Positions 9,083 to 18,368 of a stretch of 64,000 nucleotides of DNA are shown piece by piece (positions within the stretch are counted from its first letter, which is position 1; each line of letters starts with the position of its first letter). The stretch covers positions 1-64,000 of the forward strand of contig NZ_JAILYH010000005.1 of the NCBI RefSeq assembly GCF_019793435.1. The letters are read 5' to 3'. The position numbers were made by a program, and so were the translations under genes. This DNA comes from Rhizobium redzepovicii. GTDB lineage: Bacteria > Pseudomonadota > Alphaproteobacteria > Rhizobiales > Rhizobiaceae. A model generated the notes under the pieces. The model was given only the letters and a program-made list of their open reading frames with translations, did no database searches and was not told the DNA's origin.

Positions 9083-10246
9083 CTACCAGTTTGTGACAGA
9101 ACCATCGCGGCGCTTCAGATGCGGCGCTTCCCAGAACCGAAAGCTCTCCGCCCTGATCGCCTCTTCGTTGACCTCGACGCCGAGCCCCGGCAGATCGCTG
9201 ACCGGATAGTCGGGACCGTCGAGCCGTGGCTGCACGGGGAAGAAGTCGGAATTATCGAAGCCGAGCTTTGCTTCGGGCGCCCTTGTCTCGAGCCATGCGA
9301 AATTCGGCACCGCGGCGGCGAGATGGATGGTTGCGGCCGTGCAGACCGGGCCGAGCGGATTGTGCGGCATCAGGTCCACATAGTGCGCCTCGCTCCAGCC
9401 TGCGACCTTCATCGCTTCGGTGAGCCCGCCGACATTGCAGACATCGAGCCGATTGAACTGATGGATGCCACGCTCGATGTAAGGCAGGAATTGCCACTTG
9501 CTGGCAAATTCTTCGCCGATGGCGAACGGGATGTCGGTCATCGTGCGCAGGGATTCGTAGGCCTCGGGTGCCTCGTCTCGTATCGGCTCCTCGAGGAAAT
9601 CAAGCACGCCACGACCGAGCTTGTTACAGAAGCTCGCCGCCTCTGCCACCGACAGCCGATGATGATAATCGATGCCGAGGACGACGTCGTCGCCCAGCGC
9701 CTCCCGCGCCTTGTTCAGCATTGCTGCGGTCGCGCCGATCGACTCCCGCGGCTCGAAAATGTCCTTGCTGTTTTGCCCGATGGGGAAGAAACGGATCGCC
9801 TGCCACCCTTGTGCGCGTAGTTCGCGGGCTCGTTCGATGGCAACCTCGCCCTCGGCCTCGTCACCGGTCGAGGCGAAGGTAGGAATGCGGTCGCGCTGCT
9901 TGCCGCCCAGCAGTTCGTAGGCCGGCACCCCAAGCGCTTTGCCCTTGATGTCGTGAAGGGCAATGTCGATGGCTGAAATCGCTGCCTGCAGGACACGCCC
10001 GCCTTCGAAGTATTGGCTGCGATAAACCTCTTGCCAGATCCGACCGATCTGCATCGGATCGCGGCCGATGAGAAACTCGCGATAATGCTCGACGGCGCCG
10101 GTCACGGCCTTCTCGCGACCGCTCAAGCCGCTCTCGCCCCAGCCGAAGATGCCGCTGTCGGTCTCGACCTTGACCAGCATCTGGTTGCGCGTTCCGACCC
10201 ATACCGGATAGGGCTTGATCGCCGTGATCTTAAGCTTCGTCGTCAT
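9083..10246 (-). CDS. Enolase-superfamily sugar-acid dehydratase (galactonate dehydratase-like)
   Basis: The 387-residue protein has the N-terminal capping domain and the (beta/alpha)7beta barrel of the mandelate racemase/muconate lactonizing group. Metal and catalytic residues visible are Asp193 with His195 (GIDYHHR), the FLEEP Glu at 219-220, Glu245 (IGEEF) and His295 in MPHNPLGP. The PHNPLGP segment and D-x-H pairing place it near galactonate/mannonate dehydratases. The usual K-x-K/D site is IRFFP here. It follows the ABC ATPase by 35 bases and precedes the RraA-like aldolase, which fits dehydration of an imported sugar acid. Exact substrate unknown. Confidence 0.87.
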   Translation of the reverse strand: MTTKLKITAIKPYPVWVGTRNQMLVKVETDSGIFGWGESGLSGREKAVTGAVEHYREFLIGRDPMQIGRIWQEVYRSQYFEGGRVLQAAISAIDIALHDIKGKALGVPAYELLGGKQRDRIPTFASTGDEAEGEVAIERARELRAQGWQAIRFFPIGQNSKDIFEPRESIGATAAMLNKAREALGDDVVLGIDYHHRLSVAEAASFCNKLGRGVLDFLEEPIRDEAPEAYESLRTMTDIPFAIGEEFASKWQFLPYIERGIHQFNRLDVCNVGGLTEAMKVAGWSEAHYVDLMPHNPLGPVCTAATIHLAAAVPNFAWLETRAPEAKLGFDNSDFFPVQPRLDGPDYPVSDLPGLGVEVNEEAIRAESFRFWEAPHLKRRDGSVTNW

Positions 10247-10281
10247 CTACGCTCTCGTTTTTCACACGCATCCGCTGGGCC

Positions 10282-11379
10282 TCAGTTGGCCTTGAGGGCC
10301 ATTTCTGTTTCGCCGTCGAACAGATGCATTCGCTCCTGATCGAACTCGAGCCAAATCTGTTCGTCGGGCGCGACGGCAACGGTTGGCGGCACGCTGACAT
10401 TGACGATGGCGCCGGATAGGAACGCCTGTACGAAGGTGACGTCTCCGGTCGGCTCCACGGTGTAGGCTTTGGCGGGGATGCTTCCAGGCATCGCACTCTT
10501 GTGCAGTTTGATCGTCGAGTGACGTGCGCCGAGCACGACTTTCCTGGTTGTTGCCCTTTCGACCTTCCGGGCATTGGTTGGCGAGAGCTCGAGGCGCCAG
10601 CCCTCCGCGCTGGTCAACACGGTGTTGCCGCCTGCAGTCGATGCCTCGAGCGGAACAAGGCTCATCGCCGGGCTGCCGACGAAGCTGGCGACGAACATGT
10701 TCACCGGATGGGCAAAGACCTGCGCCGGGGAATCGTACTGCTGCAGGTAGCCGCCGTTCATCACCGCCATCCGGTCGGCCATGGTGACCGCTTCGAGCTG
10801 GTCGTGCGTCACGTAGATGATTGTCGCCTGGAGATCCTGGTGGAAACGCTTGATCTCCGACCGCATCTGCACGCGCAGCTTTGCATCGAGGTTGGAGAGT
10901 GGTTCATCCATCAGGAATACCGCCGGATCGCGAACGAGGGCCCGGCCGAGCGCCACACGCTGCTGTTGCCCGCCCGAAAGTTCGCGCGGCTTGCGCTCGA
11001 GCAGCTGCGTCATGTCGAGCACGCGTGCTGCTTCCTTGACCTTCTTGTCGATCTCGTCCCTTGGCAGTTTGCGCATCTGCAGCGGGAACGCCAGATTTTT
11101 GTAGACCGATTTCTGCGGATAGAGCGCGTAGTTCTGGAACACCATTGCGATGTCGCGGTCCTTGGGGTCGAGGTCGTTGACCACGCGGTCGCCGATGACG
11201 ATGTCGCCGGATGTGATGGGGATCAGCCCGGCCACGAGATTGAGTGTGGTGGTCTTGCCGCAGCCTGAAGGGCCGACGAGCGCGACGAATTCGCCGTCGT
11301 TGACCGTCAGCGAAACATTGTTGACAGCTTTGAAGCTGCCATAGGTCTTGACCAGATCTTGAAGGACCACGTGGGCCAC
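10282..11379 (-). CDS. Carbohydrate ABC transporter ATP-binding protein (UgpC/MalK type)
   Basis: The 365-residue ATPase energises the sugar importer encoded upstream. Walker A GPSGCGKTT, the signature LSGGQQQRVALGRAL and Walker B FLMDEP are all present. A C-terminal TOBE-type extension typical of MalK/UgpC follows. The frame is open far upstream through the permease gene, but that stretch is a frame-shifted shadow. Translation should start at the GTG at 11379 (encoding MAHVVLQDL), behind GGGGAG and 11 bases from the permease stop. Confidence 0.93.
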   Translation of the reverse strand: MAHVVLQDLVKTYGSFKAVNNVSLTVNDGEFVALVGPSGCGKTTTLNLVAGLIPITSGDIVIGDRVVNDLDPKDRDIAMVFQNYALYPQKSVYKNLAFPLQMRKLPRDEIDKKVKEAARVLDMTQLLERKPRELSGGQQQRVALGRALVRDPAVFLMDEPLSNLDAKLRVQMRSEIKRFHQDLQATIIYVTHDQLEAVTMADRMAVMNGGYLQQYDSPAQVFAHPVNMFVASFVGSPAMSLVPLEASTAGGNTVLTSAEGWRLELSPTNARKVERATTRKVVLGARHSTIKLHKSAMPGSIPAKAYTVEPTGDVTFVQAFLSGAIVNVSVPPTVAVAPDEQIWLEFDQERMHLFDGETEMALKAN

Positions 11380-11390
11380 CGGCAACTCCC

Positions 11391-12281
11391 CTAGTGTTTG
11401 ACTGCGCCTTCCGTAAGCGCCCGTACGAAATATCGTTGCAGGACGAGGAACAGGACCACCACGGGCACGCTCATCATGAAGCTGGCCGCCATCAGGCCCG
11501 GAAAGTCCGTTGTATTTTCCGAGAAGAAGCGCTGGATGCCGACCGGCAGCGTCAACTGCTCGTTCTTGGAGAGGAAGGTGTAGGCGTAGATGTACTCGTT
11601 CCACGCGCCAATGAAGGAATAGATCGCCGTGGCGATGATTCCTGGCGCCGAGAGCGGCATGACGATCAAAAAAAACGCCTGGAACCGCGTTGCCCCGTCG
11701 ATGCGTGCCGCCTGCTCGAGCTGCACCGGGATATTGTCGTAGAAGCCTTTGAGGAGCCAGATTGCCAGCGGCAGGCCGAATGTGAGGTAGGTGAGGACGA
11801 GCGACCCATGCGTGTTTACCAGCCCGATTGCGCGCATCAGGATGAAGAGCGGCACGAGAAAGATTACTGCCGGAAACATGTTGCGGAGCAAGACGGCGAA
11901 GAACAGAAAGTTCCGGCCGGGGAAGGTGAAACGAGAAAACGCGTAGGCCGCTGGAACCGCCACGATCACCGAAAGGATAGTCGTCGCGGTGGAGACGAAA
12001 AGGCTGTTCCAGAAGAAGCGCAGGAAGTCCTGGCCGACGCTGTTTTGCGGATCGAGCAGCTTCTGGTAGCTGGCGAGGGTGGGTTGGTCCGGCCACCACT
12101 GCGGCGGGAACTGCATGGCCGCGAAGCCGGATTTGATCGAGGTGATCAGCATCCAGATCATCGGTAATGCAGTGTAAAGCAGCATGAACACAAGGAAGAT
12201 GCGTCCGCTCCACCGCCATCCATCGATGCGCATACGGCGACGCGCCTGGCCTCGATGAGCAGTCTCGGCAATCGTGCTCAT
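11391..12281 (-). CDS. Carbohydrate ABC transporter permease (MalG type)
   Basis: The 296-residue inner membrane protein has about six hydrophobic helices and the cytoplasmic EAA loop (EQAARIDGAT, then a conserved Gly after MPLSAPG) that docks the ATPase. An N-terminal Arg-rich cytoplasmic tail precedes the first helix. Its start codon overlaps the stop of the partner permease by four bases (ATGA), indicating translational coupling. It belongs to the CUT1 family, which usually imports oligosaccharides, glycerol phosphates or sugar derivatives. Confidence 0.93.
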   Translation of the reverse strand: MSTIAETAHRGQARRRMRIDGWRWSGRIFLVFMLLYTALPMIWMLITSIKSGFAAMQFPPQWWPDQPTLASYQKLLDPQNSVGQDFLRFFWNSLFVSTATTILSVIVAVPAAYAFSRFTFPGRNFLFFAVLLRNMFPAVIFLVPLFILMRAIGLVNTHGSLVLTYLTFGLPLAIWLLKGFYDNIPVQLEQAARIDGATRFQAFFLIVMPLSAPGIIATAIYSFIGAWNEYIYAYTFLSKNEQLTLPVGIQRFFSENTTDFPGLMAASFMMSVPVVVLFLVLQRYFVRALTEGAVKH

Positions 12282-13237
12282 TCGCTTCCGCCCTTCTGCT
12301 CATTGCCGCTCAGCGCACGAACGTAGAAGTAGCCGAGCGACATCAGGATCAGGAACAGCAGCACCGAATAGGCCGATGCCACCCCCCAGCGCTGGCGGCC
12401 GAAGGCGAGTTCATAAATGTGGGTGATCCAGATATGCGATGCGTTCGACGGCCCGCCGCCGGTCATGATCCAGGGAATGATGAAAGAATTGAAGTTGGCC
12501 ACTGCCAGCAGAAGGATCGTCACCGTCGAGACGTTTCTCAAGTGCGGAAAGGTGACATGCCAGAACCGCTGCCATGCATTGGCTCCGTCGACTTTCGCGG
12601 CGCGCAACAACTGGTCGGGAACCGTCTGCAGGCCAGCCATCATCATGATCATGGCAAACGGAAACTCTCGCCAGATATTGACGACGATCAGCGAGGGCAG
12701 CACCGTTCTTACGCTGTCGATGAAATTCGGCGGCCGGTCGGCCCATCCAAGACCGACCAGCACCGCGCCAATGATCCCGAAGTCAGAATGGTAGATCCAC
12801 TTCCAGATATAGGACGCGGCGACCGCGCTGATGACCCAGGGAATGATCAGGACGGCGCGCAGAATGCCACGGCCGACAAAGTCACGATGGAGCGCCAGGG
12901 CGCAGCCAAACCCCAGGACAAATGAGATGAACGTCGATCCCACTGTCCAGATAAGCGTGTTCGAGGTGACCTTCCAGAACACCGGACTTGTGAGGATGGA
13001 AACGTAGTTGTCGAAGCCGATGAAAATCTTGTCCCGCAGCTGCAGGCCAGGCGGTGTGTTAAAGAACGACAGCTCGATCGTGTAATAGATAGGGTAGGCT
13101 ATGACGATGAGCATCACCGCGATCGCAGGAAGCACATAGGCGTAGTCGGCCCGATGCTCCCAAATCTTTCGCAGCACGCCGGACCTATCGGGTTGCGGTC
13201 TTCGGAGAGCCTCGGCCTTGCCAGTCAAGATCGTCAC
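12278..13237 (-). CDS. Carbohydrate ABC transporter permease (MalF/UgpA type)
   Basis: The 319-residue protein is the first permease of the CUT1 importer. It has six predicted membrane helices beginning near residue 32 (YAYVLPAIAVMLIVIAYP) and an EAA loop (RAAKVDGANAWQRFWHVTFP). It pairs with the downstream MalG-type permease, whose start overlaps its stop. The substrate-binding protein gene lies 69 bases upstream on the same strand. Confidence 0.93.
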   Translation of the reverse strand: MTILTGKAEALRRPQPDRSGVLRKIWEHRADYAYVLPAIAVMLIVIAYPIYYTIELSFFNTPPGLQLRDKIFIGFDNYVSILTSPVFWKVTSNTLIWTVGSTFISFVLGFGCALALHRDFVGRGILRAVLIIPWVISAVAASYIWKWIYHSDFGIIGAVLVGLGWADRPPNFIDSVRTVLPSLIVVNIWREFPFAMIMMMAGLQTVPDQLLRAAKVDGANAWQRFWHVTFPHLRNVSTVTILLLAVANFNSFIIPWIMTGGGPSNASHIWITHIYELAFGRQRWGVASAYSVLLFLILMSLGYFYVRALSGNEQKGGSE

Positions 13238-13306
13238 TATGCCGCGCCCTTGTTCTTTGGAACAGACCGGCTGCGGTCGGCAGCCGGTCAGATCGCCTGG
13301 CTTCGA

Positions 13307-14785
13307 CTAGAGTCCGCCGTCCATCAGGTCTTTTACCTTCTTGGCTGCGTCGTCGGCTGCTTGGTCGACGGTCATGGCCCCGGTCAGGGCATTCTGCAGC
13401 ATATCCGGGACGATGATGTTCATGATCTCGGGGGACTGTGGCAGCGCCGGGAACGGAATGCCGTATGGCAGCATCGAGGTCGTGACATCGAGGAACTTGA
13501 TATTATCCAGACGTTCCTTCATCCATTTGGTCTTGAAGCCGTTGAGGTTTCCCGGGTTCGAGCCGGCATAGGCCATCTTCAGCGACCATTCCGGGCTCGT
13601 CCACATGCAGATGATCGCCTTTGCAGCCGGCTCGTCTACCTTGCCGCCCTCGACATATTCGGGCTTCAGGATGTGAATGTTGGAGCCGCCGAACACGACC
13701 GCACGCTTGCCGTCGGGGCCAGTCGGAATCAGGCCGTAGCGCATATTGTCGATTACCGTCTGCGCCTTGTCCTTGTCGGTATCCGTCGCCTTTTTCTGCA
13801 GGTCGAGCATGACGTTGTAGTCGGACGGGTGCGAGATCATCATCCCGAGTTGGCCGGCGAGGAAAAGTGGCTGGTTGTCGGCCTGCTGGTTGGTGAGCGC
13901 CGAAACCGGAACCGACTTGTCGCGAACATACATATCGTAGGAGGCTTGCAATGCCGCCTTGCTCTGCGGACTGTTGAGCTCGACCTCCTTATAGGTCGGG
14001 TTGGCGGTCGCTTCGTCGAAGACGCCACCGCCATAGGCCCAAAGCTGCGGCATAAAGCGGTACGGCGTATTGCCGGCATTCTTGCGAGCCACGAGGCCGT
14101 AACCGGCAATGCCGAGCTTGTCGTGGATCTGCTTGGAATCCTTGACGACGTCGTCCCAAGTTGCCGGAGCCTTGTCCGGATCGAGGCCTGCACGCTTGAA
14201 GATGTCGGCATTCCAAATGAACGCCATCGTCTCGTTATTGGTCGGGATGCCGTAGGTTACCCCATCCCAGGTTACAGCCTTCATTGCGCCGGGCCAGAAA
14301 TCCTCGGTCGAATAGCCTACGTCCTCGGGTTTGAGCGGCTGCAAATAGCCCTTCGAGGCGAACTCGGTGCCACCCAGGATCTGCAGGCGGACCGCCATGG
14401 GCGCTGCATTGCCAAGGAGCGCGGTCCGGAACTTATCCAGCAGGTCGTTATAGGTGAGGGCTTGCTCCTCAAGCTGGATGTTCGGATAGGTTTTGCGGAA
14501 GGTCTCGAAGAACTCCTTGTAATACTGGCGCAGGAGATCGGGATCGCCCTCGAACACGCCCTGATACCAGAAAGTCAGTCGCCCCTTATAGTCGAGCGGG
14601 GTGACCTTGCCGCAATCGGCCGCCGTGTCAAAATCCTGCGTGCCGGCAATGGAGCGCACATATTCCGGCGACCACTTGCTCAGGTCGACCGGCGCTCCCA
14701 GCGCCGACGCGGACAGCAACCATACCATCAAAGCAGTGGAAACAGTGCCGCGCAGGATGGCACCACCGAGTGAAATCCTCGTCAT
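13307..14785 (-). CDS. ABC transporter extracellular sugar-binding protein
   Basis: The 492-residue periplasmic binding protein belongs to the family 1 solute-binding group. It has a Sec signal peptide (MTRISLGG, a hydrophobic core, then SASALGA). The mature part is longer than the usual 400-430 residues. The start at 14785 sits behind GGAGGATACCT, an excellent ribosome site, so the 35 extra upstream codons were rejected. It is the first gene of the importer operon and faces the GntR-type regulator across a 196-base control region, so ligand-induced expression is likely. Confidence 0.92.
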   Translation of the reverse strand: MTRISLGGAILRGTVSTALMVWLLSASALGAPVDLSKWSPEYVRSIAGTQDFDTAADCGKVTPLDYKGRLTFWYQGVFEGDPDLLRQYYKEFFETFRKTYPNIQLEEQALTYNDLLDKFRTALLGNAAPMAVRLQILGGTEFASKGYLQPLKPEDVGYSTEDFWPGAMKAVTWDGVTYGIPTNNETMAFIWNADIFKRAGLDPDKAPATWDDVVKDSKQIHDKLGIAGYGLVARKNAGNTPYRFMPQLWAYGGGVFDEATANPTYKEVELNSPQSKAALQASYDMYVRDKSVPVSALTNQQADNQPLFLAGQLGMMISHPSDYNVMLDLQKKATDTDKDKAQTVIDNMRYGLIPTGPDGKRAVVFGGSNIHILKPEYVEGGKVDEPAAKAIICMWTSPEWSLKMAYAGSNPGNLNGFKTKWMKERLDNIKFLDVTTSMLPYGIPFPALPQSPEIMNIIVPDMLQNALTGAMTVDQAADDAAKKVKDLMDGGL

Positions 14786-14981
14786 AGGTATCCTCCAGGT
14801 TCTCCCCGTGCCGCTCTGCGTCGAGGCGAGCGGTCTTTGCTCATTGGCTGCGGGACGTTTTCGGCCAATGTATCTCTTTGGACAGATCATACGTTTTCAG
14901 ATGATAGATTGCCTGTCAACTGGAGAAATCGTACATTGTTTGCATAAACCTTGCGTGATATCGAAGGAATACATGTATTGA
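14786..14981. promoter_or_regulatory. Divergent control region between the ABC operon and the GntR/dehydratase operon
   Basis: The 196 bases separate the start of the sugar-binding protein from the start of the GntR regulator and must hold both promoters. Visible structure includes the perfect 12-bp palindrome AATACATGTATT at 14968-14979, which touches the regulator's start. There is also an ATCAT/ATGAT inverted pair around 14887-14904 and two copies of ACGTTTTC at 14855-14862 and 14891-14898. The stretch from about 14880 is distinctly AT-richer than its surroundings. Which element is the GntR operator is not decidable by eye. Confidence 0.55.
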
Positions 14982-15704
14982 TTGGGGACAACTTTGGCCG
15001 AAACAAGTGATTTTAGAGCGCAGCCACCCGAAGGGATCGACGCGATCGGGGCCTCCAGCGAAGGTGCCTCGCTCTATCAGCTGATCAGGGACGACATCAT
15101 CGAAGGGCGGCTTGCTGCCAACGAACGGCTTGTGGTTACCGATCTCGCCCGGCGCCACGGCACCTCGACCAACCCCGTGCGCGAGGCGCTGCAACTGTTG
15201 CGCGGGGAGGGCTTTGTCACCTTCGTCCCCAACCGCGGAGCCCGCGTCCGGCCCATAGATCAGGATTTTGTTCGGGACATCTACGAGATAGGAGTCTTGA
15301 TCGAGCCGGCACTGACGCGATGGTTCGTGAATATGGCCACCGTCGAGGACATTGCTGAACTCGAACGCATCCAAGACTTGATTGAAGAGAACGACTTCGC
15401 CGACACGTTCAGGCATAGCGAGCTGGACACCACCTTTCACACCGTCATGTACCAAAGGCACTACAACCGCCATGCCGCCGAGCTCTGGTGGAAGCATCGC
15501 GAAGTGCTTCGAGCCGTGAGCCGGCGTTTCAACTTCACGCTCGCCCGCCGTGCCGCGATCCTGAGCGAGCATCGCGAGCTCATCGCGCATGTCAAAGCGG
15601 GAAATGCGAACGAGGCAGGCGAACTCATTGCACGCCATGTCGAAGGCTCCGGCCGGCACATCCTCGAACACATGCGTGCGCGGAACGCCGCTCGGGCAGG
15701 ATAA
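14982..15704 (+). CDS. GntR family transcriptional regulator (FadR subfamily, FCD domain)
   Basis: The 240-residue protein has an N-terminal winged helix (about 25-90: LYQLIRDDIIEGRL, then TSTNPVREALQLLRGEGFV) and a C-terminal FCD ligand-binding domain with metal-type His/Asp positions (SELDTTFHTVM, EHRELI). FadR-subfamily members commonly respond to sugar acids or other carboxylates. It sits between the divergent importer operon and the three dehydratase-like genes and probably controls both. The start is uncertain. The TTG at 14982 lies 13 bases after GAAGGA; a second TTG at 14994 is possible. Confidence 0.87.
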   Translation: MGTTLAETSDFRAQPPEGIDAIGASSEGASLYQLIRDDIIEGRLAANERLVVTDLARRHGTSTNPVREALQLLRGEGFVTFVPNRGARVRPIDQDFVRDIYEIGVLIEPALTRWFVNMATVEDIAELERIQDLIEENDFADTFRHSELDTTFHTVMYQRHYNRHAAELWWKHREVLRAVSRRFNFTLARRAAILSEHRELIAHVKAGNANEAGELIARHVEGSGRHILEHMRARNAARAG

Positions 15705-15757
15705 AAAGATCGCCCGGAATATCGTTATCCCGACCACTTCAGACAAAGGCAGTTGAG

Positions 15758-16924
15758 ATGAAAATCACCAGCGTTCGGCCGTGGCTGATCAAGTCCGATG
15801 CTTCTTATTGGGGAGAGTTTCTGTTCGTCGAAGTGACGACCGATGAGGGGGTGAGCGGCTGGGGAGAAATCACCACCACGACTAGGCTCGCCAATCGCGC
15901 CCTCTGCACGATCCTGCGGCAGATCGGTGCTGCTGTGACAGGCGAGGATCCGGCGCGTATCGAGTATCTGTGGCACAAGATATTCCGCAGTTTCACCTAC
16001 ATGGGCAGTCGCGGCGCCGCAGTCGAATGCGTGAGCGCCATCGACATAGCCCTCTGGGACATCCGGGGCAAAGTCCTGGGTAAACCGATTTACGAGCTGT
16101 TGGGCGGGCCGGTACGCGATGAGATTACGCTCTACACCCATCCCAACCAGGCCAAATTTACCAGCAATGAGGCTGTGGTCCGCGAAATCCGAGACATCGT
16201 CGAATCCGGCCACACGGCGCTCAAGTTCGATCCTTTCCCTCACCAGGGGCGCACGGCCGATGGACTGCCGCGCGAACAGCGAGACGGCTACCTCGATGGC
16301 AGCATGACCCGCAAGGATGAGCGCGAAGCCGCCGAACTGACGGCCCTCATCCGCGAAACGGCGGGGCCCGATGTCGACATCCTCATCGATGCGCATGGCC
16401 GGTTCGACGTTCCCACCGCCATTCGCCTTTGCCGGAGCCTTGAGGAAGCTGGTCAGATCGACTGGTTCGAAGAGCCTTGTCCACCGGAGAGCCTCAACGC
16501 GCTGAGGCAGGTTCGTGAGAAGGTCAGCGCCGCTATCTCGTGGGGCGAGCGCGGCCACACGAAGTGGGATTTCGTGCCGGTGCTCGAAAACAGGCTCGCC
16601 GACTACATCATGCCTGATGTCACCTGGACCGGCGGCATTACCGAACTCAAGAAGATTTCTGCGCTCTGTGAAGCCTACTATATCCCGGTCTCGCCGCATG
16701 ATGCCGCAGGCCCGATCAACGTGGTTGCGGGAGCGCAGGTGATGATGACCGTTCCCAATTTCTACAAACTCGAAACGTCGGAATGGAACCTGGGCAAATA
16801 CGATCACCTCATCGACAGACCGCTCGATGTTTCGAACGGCAGCCTCAAGCTTACGCCCAAGCCTGGTCTCGGCGTCGAAATGAACCGCGACTACCTTCAA
16901 AACCACGAGATAGAGCTGGACTAG
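15758..16924 (+). CDS. Enolase-superfamily sugar-acid dehydratase, second paralogue (EEP type)
   Basis: The 388-residue protein has the capping domain and barrel of the mandelate racemase/muconate lactonizing group. Visible active-site positions are Lys156-x-Asp158 (LKFDPF), Asp211 with His213 (DAHGRF), the WFEEP Glu at 238-239, Glu264 (WGERG) and His314 (SPHDAAGP). The D-x-H pairing and C-terminal PH motif resemble acid-sugar dehydratases such as galactonate dehydratase. The start MKITSVRPW at 15758 is preferred over a 90-codon upstream extension overlapping the regulator gene. It lies 53 bases after the GntR gene and probably belongs to its transcript. Confidence 0.87.
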   Translation: MKITSVRPWLIKSDASYWGEFLFVEVTTDEGVSGWGEITTTTRLANRALCTILRQIGAAVTGEDPARIEYLWHKIFRSFTYMGSRGAAVECVSAIDIALWDIRGKVLGKPIYELLGGPVRDEITLYTHPNQAKFTSNEAVVREIRDIVESGHTALKFDPFPHQGRTADGLPREQRDGYLDGSMTRKDEREAAELTALIRETAGPDVDILIDAHGRFDVPTAIRLCRSLEEAGQIDWFEEPCPPESLNALRQVREKVSAAISWGERGHTKWDFVPVLENRLADYIMPDVTWTGGITELKKISALCEAYYIPVSPHDAAGPINVVAGAQVMMTVPNFYKLETSEWNLGKYDHLIDRPLDVSNGSLKLTPKPGLGVEMNRDYLQNHEIELD

Positions 16925-16988
16925 CAACGCTCTCCGCCGTCCCAACTCGCGCGGCAGCGAGCCCGCCCGACCAAAACGAGGATAAATC

Positions 16989-18350
16989 ATGCCAGAGGCA
17001 GATGGAGCCGACGAGGCGCTCAATCGGGTGAACACGCATTCCAAACCGTCCGACCTTCGCATCACCGACATGCGGGTCGCCGAAATCGTCGGCGCGCCGT
17101 TCACCTCGGTGCTGCTGAAGATTTACACCAACCAAGGCATCGTCGGGCTTGGCGAGGTGCGCGACGGCGCCAGCGCCACCTACGCGCTGATGCTGAAGAG
17201 CCGGTTGCTTGGCGAGAACCCATGCAACATCGACCGACTGTTTCGCCGGATCAAGCAGTTCGGCGGACACGGCCGGCAAGGCGGCGGCGTATCGGCGATT
17301 GAAATCGCGTTGTGGGATCTTGCCGGCAAGGCATATGGCGTCCCGGTCTATCAGATGCTCGGCGGCCGTTTTCGGGAGAAAGTGCGCGTCTACTGCGATA
17401 CCGACGCCGCCGTACCGAGCGGCACCGAGACTGGTAAGCGCCTCAAGCAGCGCATGGAGTTCGGCTTCACCTTTCTCAAGATGGATTTGGGATTGATGCA
17501 GATCGCGGATGTGCCCGGGGCGGTCGTGTTTCCTGCCGGCTCATTGGAAGGATACCGCGATCCTCCCAATCGCGGGCCGCTGAAAACTATTGAAGAGCGG
17601 CGCGTCCGCAATGCTGCCTACGATTTGCATAACGTCCAGCACCCGTTTACCGGCCTTCACTTTTCCGACAAGGGCCTCGACCTGCTGGAACAATACATCG
17701 CCGAGGTTCGCGAGGTCATCGGCATGGATGTGCCGCTCGCGATCGACCATATCGGCCATATCTCGATGCAGAACGGCATTCGCCTTGCCAGGCGAATTGA
17801 AAAATACGTGCCGGCCTGGCTCGAGGATGTGATCCCATGGCAGTATACCGAGCAATACCGACAACTGCAGGACGCCACCACGGTGCCGATCTGCACCGGC
17901 GAGGACATCTACCTCAAGGAGGGCTTCGAGCCTCTTCTCAAGAGCGGCGGCGTCTCCGTTATCCACCCGGACCTGCTCACCAGCGGGGGCATCCTCGAGA
18001 CCAAGAAAATCGGCGATATGGCGCAGGACCGCGGCGTCGCCATGGCCATCCATATGGCGGAAAGTCCGATCGCGGCAATGGCCGCGGCACATGTCGCGAC
18101 CGCGACCGAAAATTTCATGGCGCTCGAATACCATTCCGCCGATGTCGACTGGTGGGACGATATCGTCACCGGCCTTCCGAAGCCGCTGGTGCAAAACGGC
18201 TTCATCACAGTTCCGGACAAACCGGGCCTCGGGATTGACGACGTCGTCGACGAGGTGATCTCGCAGCATCTGCAGCCGGGTGTCGCCGCCATATGGCAGC
18301 CTACCGACCACTGGGACGATGAGTATTCCTGGGACCGCACCTGGAGCTGA
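16989..18350 (+). CDS. Enolase-superfamily protein, third paralogue (LED type, 453 residues)
   Basis: A mandelate racemase/muconate lactonizing family protein that is longer than usual, with a 20-residue N-terminal tail before the capping domain. Visible residues are Lys164-x-Asp166 (LKMDLG), Asp253 (AIDHIG), Glu279 in WLEDV instead of EEP, Glu305 (TGEDI) and His355 (IHMAESP). A long insertion between the KxD strand and Asp253 (about 170-245) is not seen in the first two paralogues. AGGA precedes the ATG. Metal ligands are intact, so it is probably an active dehydratase or epimerase. The reaction is not known. Confidence 0.85.
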   Translation: MPEADGADEALNRVNTHSKPSDLRITDMRVAEIVGAPFTSVLLKIYTNQGIVGLGEVRDGASATYALMLKSRLLGENPCNIDRLFRRIKQFGGHGRQGGGVSAIEIALWDLAGKAYGVPVYQMLGGRFREKVRVYCDTDAAVPSGTETGKRLKQRMEFGFTFLKMDLGLMQIADVPGAVVFPAGSLEGYRDPPNRGPLKTIEERRVRNAAYDLHNVQHPFTGLHFSDKGLDLLEQYIAEVREVIGMDVPLAIDHIGHISMQNGIRLARRIEKYVPAWLEDVIPWQYTEQYRQLQDATTVPICTGEDIYLKEGFEPLLKSGGVSVIHPDLLTSGGILETKKIGDMAQDRGVAMAIHMAESPIAAMAAAHVATATENFMALEYHSADVDWWDDIVTGLPKPLVQNGFITVPDKPGLGIDDVVDEVISQHLQPGVAAIWQPTDHWDDEYSWDRTWS

Positions 18351-18368
18351 GGCGAAAGGGAACCGAAG

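Noticed and set aside
11380..12303. Apparent N-terminal fusion of the ABC ATPase with about 300 extra residues
   Set aside because: The extra part is a frame-shifted reading of the MalG-type permease gene. A GTG with a good ribosome site gives a normal ATPase.
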